From contig NZ_LWLB01000034.1 in the NCBI RefSeq assembly GCF_001905145.1, positions 62,001-126,000 on the forward strand: DNA of 64,000 nucleotides, in the 5' to 3' direction. Positions 35,628-44,341 of the stretch are shown one piece after another (the first letter of the stretch is position 1; every line of letters starts with the position of its first letter). This DNA comes from Nocardiopsis sp. TSRI0078 (GTDB taxonomy: Bacteria; Actinomycetota; Actinomycetes; Streptosporangiales; Streptosporangiaceae). Below the pieces are notes generated by a model. The model was not told where the DNA came from. It did no database searches and saw only the letters and a program-made list of their open reading frames with translations. The position numbers were made by a program, and so were the translations under genes.

Positions 35628-35661
35628 GAGGTGTCCGCCGGAGTGCTCCGGCGGGCACCTC
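35628..35661 (+). terminator. Terminator after the VirB4-like gene
   Basis: A 16-bp stem with one T-G wobble (35628-35643 with 35646-35661), about 20 nt past the stop. Beyond it, 35662-35780 is made of degenerate G-rich direct repeats (CGGAGCGGT and GGACGGG units); 35609-35921 has no gene. Confidence 0.75.
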
Positions 35662-35921
35662 CCGGGCGGCCCGGAGCGGTTTTCGGACGGGTTCCGGAGC
35701 GGTCTCCGGACGGGCGGCGGGCGGCCCCGGACGGGGTCCGGGGCGGTCCGGGACGGTCTTCGGGCAGGTTCCGGACCACGCGCGGACAAATCACGGCAAA
35801 GGCATGCAAGATGCCAGGTTCGGGGCACGCCGGGGATGGGCATCTCCTACCCAGTCGGGCTCCTCCCCGGGTGCCCGCCCCCCGCACCCCCGACCGACCC
35901 AGCACTCACAAGGGACCGCCC

Positions 35922-37148
35922 ATGAGTGAGGACGTCATCCGGCCACGACCCGTCGTCGACCCCGACCTGCCCGAGGACCAGCGCGAGGAGGTCCTGCGGA
36001 GGGCGGAGGCCCCGCCCCCGGTCCCACGCGGCGGAGGGGAGGTCCTCACCCGCCTGGTCCGGATGCGCGAGTGCGGCATCCACCTGTTCGGCGTCGGGTT
36101 CACGACGGCCCTGGCCCTGCTCACCGCGGGCTGGTACCTGGGCATGCTGATCACCAGCATCAGCCTCGTCGCCTACGTCGCCGTCATGGCACGCCGCGGG
36201 GACACCCACCCCGCCACGCGCGCCGCGGGCGTCCTCGCGGGCGTCGGCACGGTGGCCTCCGCACCGGCGTGGCTGACGGACACCGTCCCCCAGGACCCCT
36301 TCCCGGGCATGCCCTGGGTGCTGTTCGGACTGCTCGTCGCCATGGTCGTCGCCGACACCCTCACGGCGGGGGCGCGGGAGGCCGCCGGGGAGCGGTACCG
36401 CGAACACGTCGTGCTGCCCGACGACCTCAGCGGGGGCGACCACGCCCTCCTCCTGGAGGTGCAGCACGTGATCGGCCTCGTGGACGCGGCCCGCGACGAA
36501 CTCGGCGGGGAGGCCCTGGACACCGACCGTGCGCTGGCCGTCCTGCGCGAGGAGGAGTGGCGCATCGCCTCGCTCCTGGCCCGCCAGCGCGAACTGCGCC
36601 GCGCCCATCTGCGCCGCTGGCAGAGCGCCGTCTCGCCCCGCGTGCGGGAGGCGCTCAAGCCCCAGCGGGAGCACCTGCACGCCGTCGCGGAGGCGGTGCG
36701 CGCCCGCGTCGCCCAGATCAGCGAGTACGGGCGCCTGGTCAGGGAGGCCGTGGCGGCCCACCGCGAGTGGGAGCAGTGCCAGGAGGCGGTGGACTCCACG
36801 GCCGAGTACGCCGACCACCTGGCCTCGGCGTCCTTCCTCGGCGCTCGTTCCGCGCAGGTCTGCGAACTCGCCGCCACCGCCGCGATCGCCCGCAGGGTCC
36901 GCGACGAGCGCGTCGGGCAGGCACTCCTGGTCGGCGGCCGCCTGGCCGCGTCCAGCGGACCGGTCGCCACCGGAGCCGACGGCGCCGGACCGGCCGGCAC
37001 CGGGCGGGCTGGCGCCGGATCGGACGGCACGGGACCCGGCGGCACGGGAACGGACGAGGGGTCGGGCGCCGCCGGGCAGGACACCTCAGCGGCGGACGGC
37101 TCCCCGGCCGCGGACGCGGACGGGCGCCGCGACCGCCTCCGCGCCTGA
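35922..37148 (+). CDS. Membrane protein of unknown function in the transfer cluster
   Basis: 408 residues; the ATG at 35922 has AGGGA 7 nt upstream. A short acidic N-terminus is followed by about four membrane helices (FTTALALLTAGWYLGMLITS, SLVAYVAVM, AAGVLAGVGTVASAPAW, WVLFGLLVAMVVADTL). A long alpha-helical, Arg/Glu-rich region comes next (about 165-330, predicted coiled coil: LREEEWRIASLLARQRELRR, AVAEAVRARVAQISEYGRLV). The C-terminal tail is a Gly/Thr/Ala low-complexity stretch. Not recognised as any named family. A place in the transfer machine is suggested only by position. Confidence 0.7.
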   Translation: MSEDVIRPRPVVDPDLPEDQREEVLRRAEAPPPVPRGGGEVLTRLVRMRECGIHLFGVGFTTALALLTAGWYLGMLITSISLVAYVAVMARRGDTHPATRAAGVLAGVGTVASAPAWLTDTVPQDPFPGMPWVLFGLLVAMVVADTLTAGAREAAGERYREHVVLPDDLSGGDHALLLEVQHVIGLVDAARDELGGEALDTDRALAVLREEEWRIASLLARQRELRRAHLRRWQSAVSPRVREALKPQREHLHAVAEAVRARVAQISEYGRLVREAVAAHREWEQCQEAVDSTAEYADHLASASFLGARSAQVCELAATAAIARRVRDERVGQALLVGGRLAASSGPVATGADGAGPAGTGRAGAGSDGTGPGGTGTDEGSGAAGQDTSAADGSPAADADGRRDRLRA

Positions 37149-37354
37149 GCCCCGCCCGCGCCGGACGGACCCGCCGGGGCCCGCCGCAGGGACCCACCGG
37201 GATCCGCCGGGAACACCGGCGCGGGAGACGGAGATCACCGGGGTCACGATCCCTGCACCCGGGGTGACCGGTGGTTCCGTGGTTGTCCGGTTGCGGACAG
37301 CGACCTCTTCGACAATCGGTCCCAAACACCTTCGGCTTCTGACACATTGGGCGA

Positions 37355-38653
37355 ATGAGTGAAGTCTGTGAGAGCATCCGCCACCCCCTCACCACCGCCA
37401 AGGAGGCCGTGACCGTACGGGTGGCCTCGGGCAGGGGCGGGTTCGCCGAGATCCTCCGGCACGCACGGCAGGACCTGGTCGACGCGCTGGAGAAGGACCA
37501 GGACCCCGACTCGCCCGAGGTCCGCGAGGCGCTCTCCCAGCTGCACGACCACGTGGACCGGGTCATGGCCGACCACGTCAACCGGCAGCGCCGGTGGCCC
37601 TCCCGTACCGACGGCGAGCGCCTCACCCGGGCCTTCCGGGCCCTGGACGAGTCGGGGGTCATCGCCCGGGAGGACTTCACCTGCTGCGACGGCTGCGCCA
37701 GGGGCGCCCTGAACGGCGAGCTCGCCGCCCGCAACTCCGACCCCGGCGGCCAGGCGGCGCGCGGCTACGCGTTCTACCACGCCCAGGACAGCGCGCACGC
37801 GGCCGCGGGCAGCCCGCTGACCATCCGCTTCGAGGCCACCCACCCGCTGCGCCGCGCGGCCGTGGGAGAGGAGACCGCCGAGGCGCTGCGCGCCCACGGG
37901 CTCACGGTCGACTGGGACGGCGACCCCGACCGGGGCCTGCGCGTGCCCATGGACTGGAGCCGCCGCCGCTTCGGCCGCCAGGCGGCCTTCCCCGGCCCCG
38001 CCTCGGACGGCGAGCCGATGGTCCGGGTCTCCTTCAACGACCCCGGCCCCTACGGCGTCCCGGAGTGGATCACCCGCTACGAGGGCCGCGTGAGCGTCCG
38101 CGAGCTGTCCCGGATGGTCCTGCCCTGGCTGCCGCGCCTCTTCACGGCCACCCTGAGCAGCGACCGCGGCCAGAGCATCACTCTGGAGCGCGACTTCGAC
38201 CTCCTGCGCGTGGACCACGGCCCCGCGCTCTCGCGCGAGCGCGTCGAGGAGCCGCTCAGCCGCTGGGCGGTCGGCGCCGTCTGGCCCCGCGAGGAGGCCC
38301 GCTCCTCCCACACCGGCCTGCTGGAGGTGAACTACGCCGACACCGCCGAGGAGGGCATGGGGTTCATGGACTACGCCGAGCCCCTGGAGACGGCCGCCGC
38401 CCGCCAGCTCGTCTACCAGCTCACCCCCGCCAAGGGCACGTTCGCGGTGTTCACCGCCGCGAACGGCGAGGTCGTCCAGATGATGTGGGAGAGCGGGCCC
38501 CTGCTGTGGATGGAGAGCCCCTCGCCCGCCGAGGGAGTGTCCCGGGGCCGCCACGTCACCCTGCCCGAGGCCGAGGAGATGGTGCGCGTCCTGGCGGAGG
38601 AGGGCCGCGTCGCCCTGGCGGACCTGGGGGAGCTGCGGACCACCTCCTGGTGA
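37355..38653 (+). CDS. DUF6891 domain protein
   Basis: 432 residues. The middle segment LTRAFRALDESGVIAREDFTCCDGCARGAL, with a CC-x2-C cluster, followed by GYAFYHAQDSAHAA, fits the DUF6891 family. The C-terminal 130 residues (LLEVNYADTAEEGMGFMDYAE ... LPEAEEMVRVLAEEGRVALADLGEL) look like a separate alpha+beta module. No signal peptide and no catalytic motif known to me. The function is unknown; soluble and cytosolic by sequence. The leader (37200-37354) contains GC-rich inverted pieces but no clear promoter. Confidence 0.75.
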   Translation: MSEVCESIRHPLTTAKEAVTVRVASGRGGFAEILRHARQDLVDALEKDQDPDSPEVREALSQLHDHVDRVMADHVNRQRRWPSRTDGERLTRAFRALDESGVIAREDFTCCDGCARGALNGELAARNSDPGGQAARGYAFYHAQDSAHAAAGSPLTIRFEATHPLRRAAVGEETAEALRAHGLTVDWDGDPDRGLRVPMDWSRRRFGRQAAFPGPASDGEPMVRVSFNDPGPYGVPEWITRYEGRVSVRELSRMVLPWLPRLFTATLSSDRGQSITLERDFDLLRVDHGPALSRERVEEPLSRWAVGAVWPREEARSSHTGLLEVNYADTAEEGMGFMDYAEPLETAAARQLVYQLTPAKGTFAVFTAANGEVVQMMWESGPLLWMESPSPAEGVSRGRHVTLPEAEEMVRVLAEEGRVALADLGELRTTSW

Positions 38654-38713
38654 GGGCGCGCTCCCCCGCCGGGACCCGGCCCCGAGGCGGGTGCGCGTCC
38701 CCGTCCCCGCGGG

Positions 38714-39763
38714 TCAGTCCGTCACCGTGAAGGCGATCTCCTCGGCCTCTCCCGGATTCTCGGGCCGGACACGCTCCGCCAGTTCCGCCATGTCGATGCC
38801 GGGGAACTCCAGGGTCGGATTCCCCCGGTCGTCCCTGGGCAGGTTCGCACTGAGTATGGCGACGACCTCGCCGGCGAACTCCTTGCGTGCCTCCATCATC
38901 TCGACCGCGCCTTCCCGCGTAACGGTGGCGATGACGGTGTCCCCGTGCTCCTCGCACGTCCACGTCCCGCCCTCGGCCTCGCACCCCTGGTGCAGGCGCC
39001 TGTCACCCGCGTCCTCCTTCGCCAGGCTGTTCAGGGTGAGGCTGAACCCGTCGAGCCCGGGGGAGGGCTCGGCGGGCACGTAGACGGTGGTGGACTGACG
39101 GAACTCGTCCTCGACGATGATGCCGGCCTCCCGAAGGCTGTGGCTGAAGAGCATGGTCGACGGTCTCCAGCCGGCCGAGTCCAGCACGGCGATCGTGGAC
39201 GGGAAGGCGGCGGTGTCCCGCAGGAGCTCGTCCCGCTCCTGCCGGAGCTTCTCCTCGGCGCCCATCCACCAGGTACCCGAGAGCAGCAGCGCCACCGCGA
39301 CGACGGGAGAGAGCGGGAGCACGGGGGAGAAACGGGGACTGCGCCTGGACGCGGTCCACACGGCGCACCCGAGCAGGGACAGCGCCAGGCAGATGACCGG
39401 CAGGAGCATGAAGGTGATGAGGTCCAGGACCAACGCCACCATCGCCTGGGCACCGGCCATCAGTACCGCCGTACTCAGGACCACGGGGAACTCCCAAGGC
39501 CGGGGGACGTGCAGACAGTGCAGGGTCCGCAGGAGCAGGTGGTGCCCGGCGCCGGTCAACGCGAGGGTGACCACGCCGAGCGAGGCCGTGTAACCCCAGC
39601 CGTAGTGCAGCACGTCGAGAAGGGCGAGCAGTCCGCCGACCCACAGGACCGCGCCCACCAGGAGCGGGTACATGACGGCGGCCGCGACCATCGTCCACAC
39701 GGCCCCCGTGCTGTGGGTGAGGGCGGGGGCGAACGCGGGCGGTGATGCGGGGAGGCCGCTCAT
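38714..39763 (-). CDS. Multi-pass membrane protein with C-terminal extracytoplasmic domain
   Basis: 349 residues. Five to six membrane helices in the first 168 residues (AVWTMVAAAVMYPLLVGAVL, LGVVTLALTGAGHHLLL, FPVVLSTAVLMAGAQAMVAL, ITFMLLPVICLALSLLGCAV, SPVVAVALLLSGTWW). A domain of about 180 residues follows, with the motif TIAVLDSAGWRP (190-201) and a later Cys pair in CEAEGGTWTC. That domain is shared with the partial gene at the window end (63321). The helical half is similar to the next gene on this strand (40053). Function unknown; no known family was recognised. Confidence 0.75.
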   Translation of the reverse strand: MSGLPASPPAFAPALTHSTGAVWTMVAAAVMYPLLVGAVLWVGGLLALLDVLHYGWGYTASLGVVTLALTGAGHHLLLRTLHCLHVPRPWEFPVVLSTAVLMAGAQAMVALVLDLITFMLLPVICLALSLLGCAVWTASRRSPRFSPVLPLSPVVAVALLLSGTWWMGAEEKLRQERDELLRDTAAFPSTIAVLDSAGWRPSTMLFSHSLREAGIIVEDEFRQSTTVYVPAEPSPGLDGFSLTLNSLAKEDAGDRRLHQGCEAEGGTWTCEEHGDTVIATVTREGAVEMMEARKEFAGEVVAILSANLPRDDRGNPTLEFPGIDMAELAERVRPENPGEAEEIAFTVTD

Positions 39764-39849
39764 GGGCCCTCACGGAAGCCGGGGAAGGGGGGCTCTGGTG
39801 TGACGCCTTCGGGCGCTTCCGGGTTGAGGGGGAGCCGTGCGGACCGGGG

Positions 39850-39889
39850 GAGGGGAAGGACGGGAAGGCGAGGGGAAGGACGGGAAGGC
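39850..39889. repeat. Two tandem 20-bp units
   Basis: The unit GAGGGGAAGGACGGGAAGGC is present twice back to back, in the 289-nt gap between two - strand membrane protein genes. It is purine-rich on this strand. Nothing else in 39764-40052 is recognised. Confidence 0.9.
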
Positions 39890-40052
39890 ACCGTCTCGCC
39901 CGGTTCGCGCGATGGTCTCCGCGGGTCCTCGTCCTTGGTGCGCTCGTGCGCGCAGTCCTCGCGGTAGGCCGCTGAGGTTCCACCGTGCCGCCCTGCGGAG
40001 TGTGTCCGCCCCATGCCTTTGGGCCGTCGCCGGCGGGCCCGCACGTGGGGGC

Positions 40053-40586
40053 CTACAAGGAGACCAGCGCGGCCGCCACCATCACCGCGCACACCGCCGC
40101 CCAGGCCCGGCCGAGCGCGCGGCCCCGGCTCACGGCCAGCACGGTGGCGGCGACGACCCCCTGGAAGGCCGCGGTGAGCGGCGCGCTCCCGAACCAGCCG
40201 GTGCCGAGGACGAAGGTCGAGAACGCCACCTGGGCGAACGCCAGCACGACCGACCCCGCGAACAGGGCGGCGGTGGCCCCAGGGCGGGGGACACGGGCCC
40301 GGCGCAGGAGCAGCAGCAGGAGCCGGTGGGCGCCCGGGACCAGCACGCACAGGGCGAGCGCGGTACCCGCGGCGAGCCAGGCGGCCCCGGTGGTGAGGGC
40401 GAACAGCACCAGGGCCCCGCCCACGAGGAGGAGGCCCGAGACCAGCAGCGGGTACAGGACGCCGCTCACGACGAGCGCGATGGTGCCCCCACCGGACAGG
40501 GGTCGGCGGGCGGGCCCCGGTGGGGAGGACGGGGACGGGCCCGGGGGGTTGGATGGTCCGGACGGGGGAGTGGGCTCAGCGGCCAT
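40053..40586 (-). CDS. Membrane protein, paralogue of the 38714 protein's helical half
   Basis: 177 residues. The ATG at 40586 with GGAGGT 7 nt upstream is chosen over a longer Pro/Ser-rich frame. A Pro/Ser-rich N-terminal 30 residues precedes about four helices. VLYPLLVSGLLLVGG, then LLLLLLRRARVPRP, parallel MYPLLVGAVLWVGG and LLLRTLHCLHVPRP of the 38714 protein, so the two are diverged paralogues. This one lacks the TIAVLD ectodomain. Function unknown. Confidence 0.75.
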   Translation of the reverse strand: MAAEPTPPSGPSNPPGPSPSSPPGPARRPLSGGGTIALVVSGVLYPLLVSGLLLVGGALVLFALTTGAAWLAAGTALALCVLVPGAHRLLLLLLRRARVPRPGATAALFAGSVVLAFAQVAFSTFVLGTGWFGSAPLTAAFQGVVAATVLAVSRGRALGRAWAAVCAVMVAAALVSL

Positions 40587-41112
40587 GGCGGGGACCTCCG
40601 GTCGCGGACGGGACGGGGTGGTCCTGTTCCCCTTCCCCGTGGCGCGTCGATATCCCGCATTCCGTGTGGTCGGCCGAAGGGCGGCGGGGTCTGGAAAGGC
40701 GGGAGTGCCGAAGTCCTGAGGAGTCGGCGAAGCCGGAGCAGGTGGAGAGGACGAAGAGGCTGGTTGTGACGCAAGGGGCACTGGTGGTGCGGGTGATGTA
40801 GCCGTGGTCCTACGTCAGGTTTCGGTCCTACGGCAATGGGGACTCGGGCTCTCACCGAAGGCGGAACTGGTACCGGGTGTCAGTCCGGTTTAAGACGTGG
40901 TGTCCACTTTTGGACATGAAACTGTGTGTGACGCCCCTCATAGTGCCGAGGGGGCTGGCGAATTGTGGCCTCGCGGTTTTGGGGTGTTTCGGAAGGCCGT
41001 TCGCGTCTACTACCTGCGCAAACATTGGTAGGAGTCGGTTTTGTCCACCGGGTTCTGATCGTTTGGGTGGCAGGAAGCGGAAAATCCGTCGCGTTGCACT
41101 CATCTCCTCGGC

Positions 41113-41140
41113 GGGTGATGACGCACCATAGAGGATGGGG
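41113..41140 (+). promoter_or_regulatory. Shared transfer-operon leader motif, copy 3
   Basis: GGGTGATGACGCACCATAGA followed by GGATGGGG, aligned with the copies at 25053 and 33016, about 150 nt before the VirB6-like gene. Confidence 0.45.
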
Positions 41141-41151
41141 TAAAGACATGC

Positions 41152-41220
41152 GGGGGCCCTGCGGTCGCGCACGGCCGCGTGCGTCGAGCACGCGTGCGCG
41201 GGTGTGACCAGCAGGGCCCC
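41152..41220 (+). promoter_or_regulatory. Long leader stem-loop before the VirB6-like gene
   Basis: The outer arms GGGGCCCTGC-GGTC and GACC-A-GCAGGGCCCC pair; an inner GCGTGC / GCACGC stem closes over GTCGA. Total about 68 nt, ending about 50 nt before the ATG. A cis-acting RNA structure or attenuator is plausible. A 19-codon frame (MRGPCGRARP...) runs through it from 41149. Confidence 0.45.
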
Positions 41221-41270
41221 GTGTCTGCGAACGTCCACCCCGGTCCGAACCACGACGCAGGAGCCAGCAG

Positions 41271-43634
41271 ATGACGCATCAGCACGTCCGACGGCGCGGA
41301 TGGCGACGCATCCTGATGACGTTCCTGATGTTGGCGGGCATCCTCGTGCTGCCGCTCAGCGGCGCCCAGGCGGCTCCCCTGTGCCCGGGGGAGCCCGCGC
41401 CGCTGCCGGAGTCGGCGGGGAGCGGTTCGGACGGTCTGCTGGTGCCTCCGCAGTCGCAGTCCTCCATCGAGGGCTCCCCGGACGGCCTGCCGCCCGACGC
41501 CAGTATGTACGGCCAGTACGGCACCGCCGGCCAGCAGTGGCACATGATCACCGAGTCCTGCGTCGACGGGATCAGCAACGGTGCACAGGCCACTCTCGCC
41601 AACACGGCCTGGGACCTCTCGAAGACCATCAACCAGTCGACGATCACGGTTTACCAGGCCGCCACATCCGACGGCCTCCTCGCCAGTTTCAACGAACTGG
41701 TCGAGAACGTCGTGGTCACGCTGAGGGAGGGAATCTGGCGGCCACTGGTTCCCACCGTCGTCATTCTCGGCGCGCTGTGGCTGGGCTGGTACGGGCTCAT
41801 CCGAAAGCGGATGACGCTCACGATCGAATCCAGCATCTGGATGGTCGCCGCGACGGCGCTCGGTCTGTGGATCATGGTCAACCCGGCGCAGATCATGGGT
41901 ATGGCCAGCAGCCTGGTGAACTCCGGCAGTCAGTTGGTGACCAGTGCCGTTGGGCAGGTGCCCTACGGGGGCGGTTCGGGGACCTGCCCGCCTGGTGCCG
42001 ATGCCCCAGAGCGGGCGGAATGGGAGTCGGAGGCGGACTTCCAGGTCAGGCGCAACGCGGACATGCTGTGGTCGAGCCTGGTGTGCCAACCCTGGATCGC
42101 TGGCCAGTTCGGAAACGGAGACATAGCCGAGTCAGCAGCCTATGTTCATGGGACTGACCTCATTGCAGCTCAGGGAATCAGCCGAATCGAACAGCAGCAG
42201 ATTGTTGACGAAGAGATCGACGCTAACACCCTTATTTCGGAGAAGCAGGGGGCCTATGAAGCCATTGCTGCTGACGTGCAGGAGTACTACCCCAGCCTTT
42301 ACCCTCTCTTCTCGGGAGAAGACCAGGGTAGCCGTCTAGGGGTTGCCACACTCGCGCTTTTCGCATCGATCTTCGCTGGAGGGTTGATCCTTGCCGGTTC
42401 TGTGGCACTCATCGTTTTGAAGATTGCCTTTCTGCTTCTCTTCCTCCTGTCACCGATCTTCCTGCTCATCGGCATCCACCCTGGCTACGGGCGTCTGGTT
42501 TTGCTGCGCTGGGTTGAACTGATGGTGGGTTTCCTGCTCAAGCAGATCTTCATCGTGCTCCTGATCTCCCTTCTGGTCATGTGCTACGGCATGGTCATGT
42601 CCACCAGCCTCGGCTGGGGCCTGCAGATGATCCTGCTGGCCCTCTTCACCGTGGCCCTGTTCGTCTACCGCAAGCCCTTCGCCTACCTCTTCACCTCGGT
42701 CAACGCGAACACCTTCACCTCGCGCATCGTCAGCGACGCCGCGCAGAGCCAGGCGCTCAGCAGGAGCGCGGTGGTCCTGCCTCCGGTCGCCAACCTGAAG
42801 GCCCAGGCCTGGGGCCTGCGGCGGGGGCCCCAGATCGCGGGAGTGGCCGCCGGGGTGCCGGCGGGCGGCGGAGGAGTACCGGCCGCTGGAACCGATGTCG
42901 GCGGCGCCGAGGACACCTCTCCCGATGGCGGACCGGTCCGCGCAGAGGGTGCACGGGCACGTGGAGTCGCCGGGTACGGCAGGGTGCGGGACAACGCGGC
43001 CCCGCCCCTCAACGTCACCAAGAGCGCCCCCACAGGTGGTGCCGGCGGTGGCGGCACCCGGAACGGCGTTCCCAGCCGCAGCGGGGACCAGGCTCCGAGC
43101 CTTTCCGGCAGCGGATCGGCTGCGGGCTCCATCCCGCCCCGTCCCAGTGGTGGCTACACCGGCACAGGGGACAGCGGTTGGGCCTCCGTGTTCGGGACCG
43201 GCACCGGAAGCCGCGGCGGTTCCGACCGGCGCGGCGGCGACAGCGCCAGTGGCCGAGGCGGCGGCGGTGCCATGTTCGGCGGCGGATCCGTCTCCGGTAA
43301 CAGCCGTGCGGCGGGCTCCGAACGGCCCGACGCCAGCAGCGGGCGGGGCATCTTCAGCGGACGCGAGGAGACCCCGCCTCGGGGGAACCCCAACGCCCGT
43401 GGTTCACGCTGGAGCGTCCCGAGGGACAAGCGCGAGCGTCCCGCTCCGCAGCGTCCGGCCCGGCCCGCGCCCTCCAGCGAGAGCCGCGGCCGGGGCGACG
43501 GTGACGGCGGCTGGCTGACCGGCTCCGGCAAGCGCGGGGACAACGCGCCCATCACCCCCTTCTGGGGCGAGAGCAGTTCCTCCCCCACCAGGGACCGGAA
43601 GCGCGACGTCCCCTTCTGGTTGAACGACGACTGA
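41271..43634 (+). CDS. VirB6/TrbL-like polytopic transfer protein
   Basis: 787 residues. The ATG at 41271 has AGGAG upstream. Signal peptide (FLMLAGILVLPLSGAQA), an exported Pro/Ser segment, then membrane helices in two groups (about 155-240 and 360-470: VPTVVILGALWLGWYGLI; LALFASIFAGGLILAGSVALIVLKIAFLLLFLLSPIFLLIGI; QIFIVLLISLLVMCYGMVMS; MILLALFTVALFVYRKPF). A 300-residue Gly/Ser/Pro-rich cytoplasmic tail follows. This matches polytopic VirB6/TrbL/TcpH-type channel proteins of type IV secretion. The part at about 42100-42580 uses noticeably more A/T-ending codons than the rest, suggesting a recombined segment. Confidence 0.82.
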   Translation: MTHQHVRRRGWRRILMTFLMLAGILVLPLSGAQAAPLCPGEPAPLPESAGSGSDGLLVPPQSQSSIEGSPDGLPPDASMYGQYGTAGQQWHMITESCVDGISNGAQATLANTAWDLSKTINQSTITVYQAATSDGLLASFNELVENVVVTLREGIWRPLVPTVVILGALWLGWYGLIRKRMTLTIESSIWMVAATALGLWIMVNPAQIMGMASSLVNSGSQLVTSAVGQVPYGGGSGTCPPGADAPERAEWESEADFQVRRNADMLWSSLVCQPWIAGQFGNGDIAESAAYVHGTDLIAAQGISRIEQQQIVDEEIDANTLISEKQGAYEAIAADVQEYYPSLYPLFSGEDQGSRLGVATLALFASIFAGGLILAGSVALIVLKIAFLLLFLLSPIFLLIGIHPGYGRLVLLRWVELMVGFLLKQIFIVLLISLLVMCYGMVMSTSLGWGLQMILLALFTVALFVYRKPFAYLFTSVNANTFTSRIVSDAAQSQALSRSAVVLPPVANLKAQAWGLRRGPQIAGVAAGVPAGGGGVPAAGTDVGGAEDTSPDGGPVRAEGARARGVAGYGRVRDNAAPPLNVTKSAPTGGAGGGGTRNGVPSRSGDQAPSLSGSGSAAGSIPPRPSGGYTGTGDSGWASVFGTGTGSRGGSDRRGGDSASGRGGGGAMFGGGSVSGNSRAAGSERPDASSGRGIFSGREETPPRGNPNARGSRWSVPRDKRERPAPQRPARPAPSSESRGRGDGDGGWLTGSGKRGDNAPITPFWGESSSSPTRDRKRDVPFWLNDD

Positions 43635-43653
43635 CGAACAAAGGCCCCGAGCG

Positions 43654-44337
43654 ATGCCCAACCCTCTCCCCGAACGCGCCCAGCGTGCTGTCTTCATCGG
43701 ACTGATCATCGTGCTGGTCGCGTTCGGGCTGTACCTGAGTTTCGGCGGCTTCGGACCGGACGCGGACGAGGAGGGCCCCGCGGCGGCCCCTCCGGAGTCC
43801 GAGACCTCCCAGGGACAGCAGGGCACGAGAGGTTCCGGCGGTCCGGACGCGCTGTCCACCGTCGAACCGAGCCCGATACCGACGACCGCCGCCGATGACG
43901 TGAACGTCCTCGACTGGTTCCCCTTCACCGAGGAGGACCTCCGTGCGGCCGGGGCGACCGCGAGTGCCTTCGCCGAGGCCTACGGGACCATCGACTACAC
44001 CCAGTCGCCTGAGAGCTACTACGCCTCGATGGAGGAACTGGCCACCAACGAGTTCGCCGATGTCCTGTCCGAGACGAGCAGGGTCGGCGCCTTCTGGGAC
44101 CAGATGTCCGAGGCCGAGGCCGTCGCCGAAGGGCGGGCGACGGTCGACTCGATGCGGACCTTCGGGGAGGACTCGATCACCTTCGTCGTGACGGCGCAGT
44201 CCATCACCGAGACCGCCGACGCGGAGTTCGACGAGGAACTCGGAGAGTTCGCCGTCACCGTCGTGCGCAGTGGTGACTCCTGGCGCGTCTTCGACTTCCA
44301 GCCCGCTGATGTCGGCCAGTTCGGAGGAGAGGAGTGA
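43654..44337 (+). CDS. Single-pass protein with NTF2/VirB8-like domain
   Basis: 227 residues. One N-terminal transmembrane helix (AVFIGLIIVLVAFGLYLSFGG), an acidic Ser/Pro linker, then a domain of about 130 residues (ATASAFAEAYGTIDYTQSPESYYASMEELAT ... FAVTVVRSGDSWRVFDFQPAD) with the NTF2-like pattern of VirB8, TcpC and Mce-associated proteins. It follows the VirB6-like gene by 19 nt and precedes the peptidoglycan hydrolase gene by 4 nt. Likely a core-complex component of the transfer apparatus. Confidence 0.78.
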   Translation: MPNPLPERAQRAVFIGLIIVLVAFGLYLSFGGFGPDADEEGPAAAPPESETSQGQQGTRGSGGPDALSTVEPSPIPTTAADDVNVLDWFPFTEEDLRAAGATASAFAEAYGTIDYTQSPESYYASMEELATNEFADVLSETSRVGAFWDQMSEAEAVAEGRATVDSMRTFGEDSITFVVTAQSITETADAEFDEELGEFAVTVVRSGDSWRVFDFQPADVGQFGGEE

Positions 44338-44341
44338 TCCC

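Larger units (their letters stand above)
40587..41270. other. Control region upstream of transfer operon 2
   Basis: 684 nt without a supported gene. It contains a small perfect hairpin (TGTCCA at 40901-40906 with TGGACA at 40911-40916), a less GC-rich block (40880-41110), leader motif copy 3 (41113-41140), and a long stem-loop (41152-41220) just before the VirB6-like gene. The - strand frame 40852-41253 lacks codon bias. Confidence 0.5.

Noticed and set aside
33029..35905. A 958-codon - strand frame opposite the VirB4-like gene
   Set aside because: Shadow of an intact ATPase gene with both Walker motifs.
40852..41253. A 133-codon - strand frame before the VirB6-like gene
   Set aside because: No third-position bias and it runs through the leader hairpin and shared motif.
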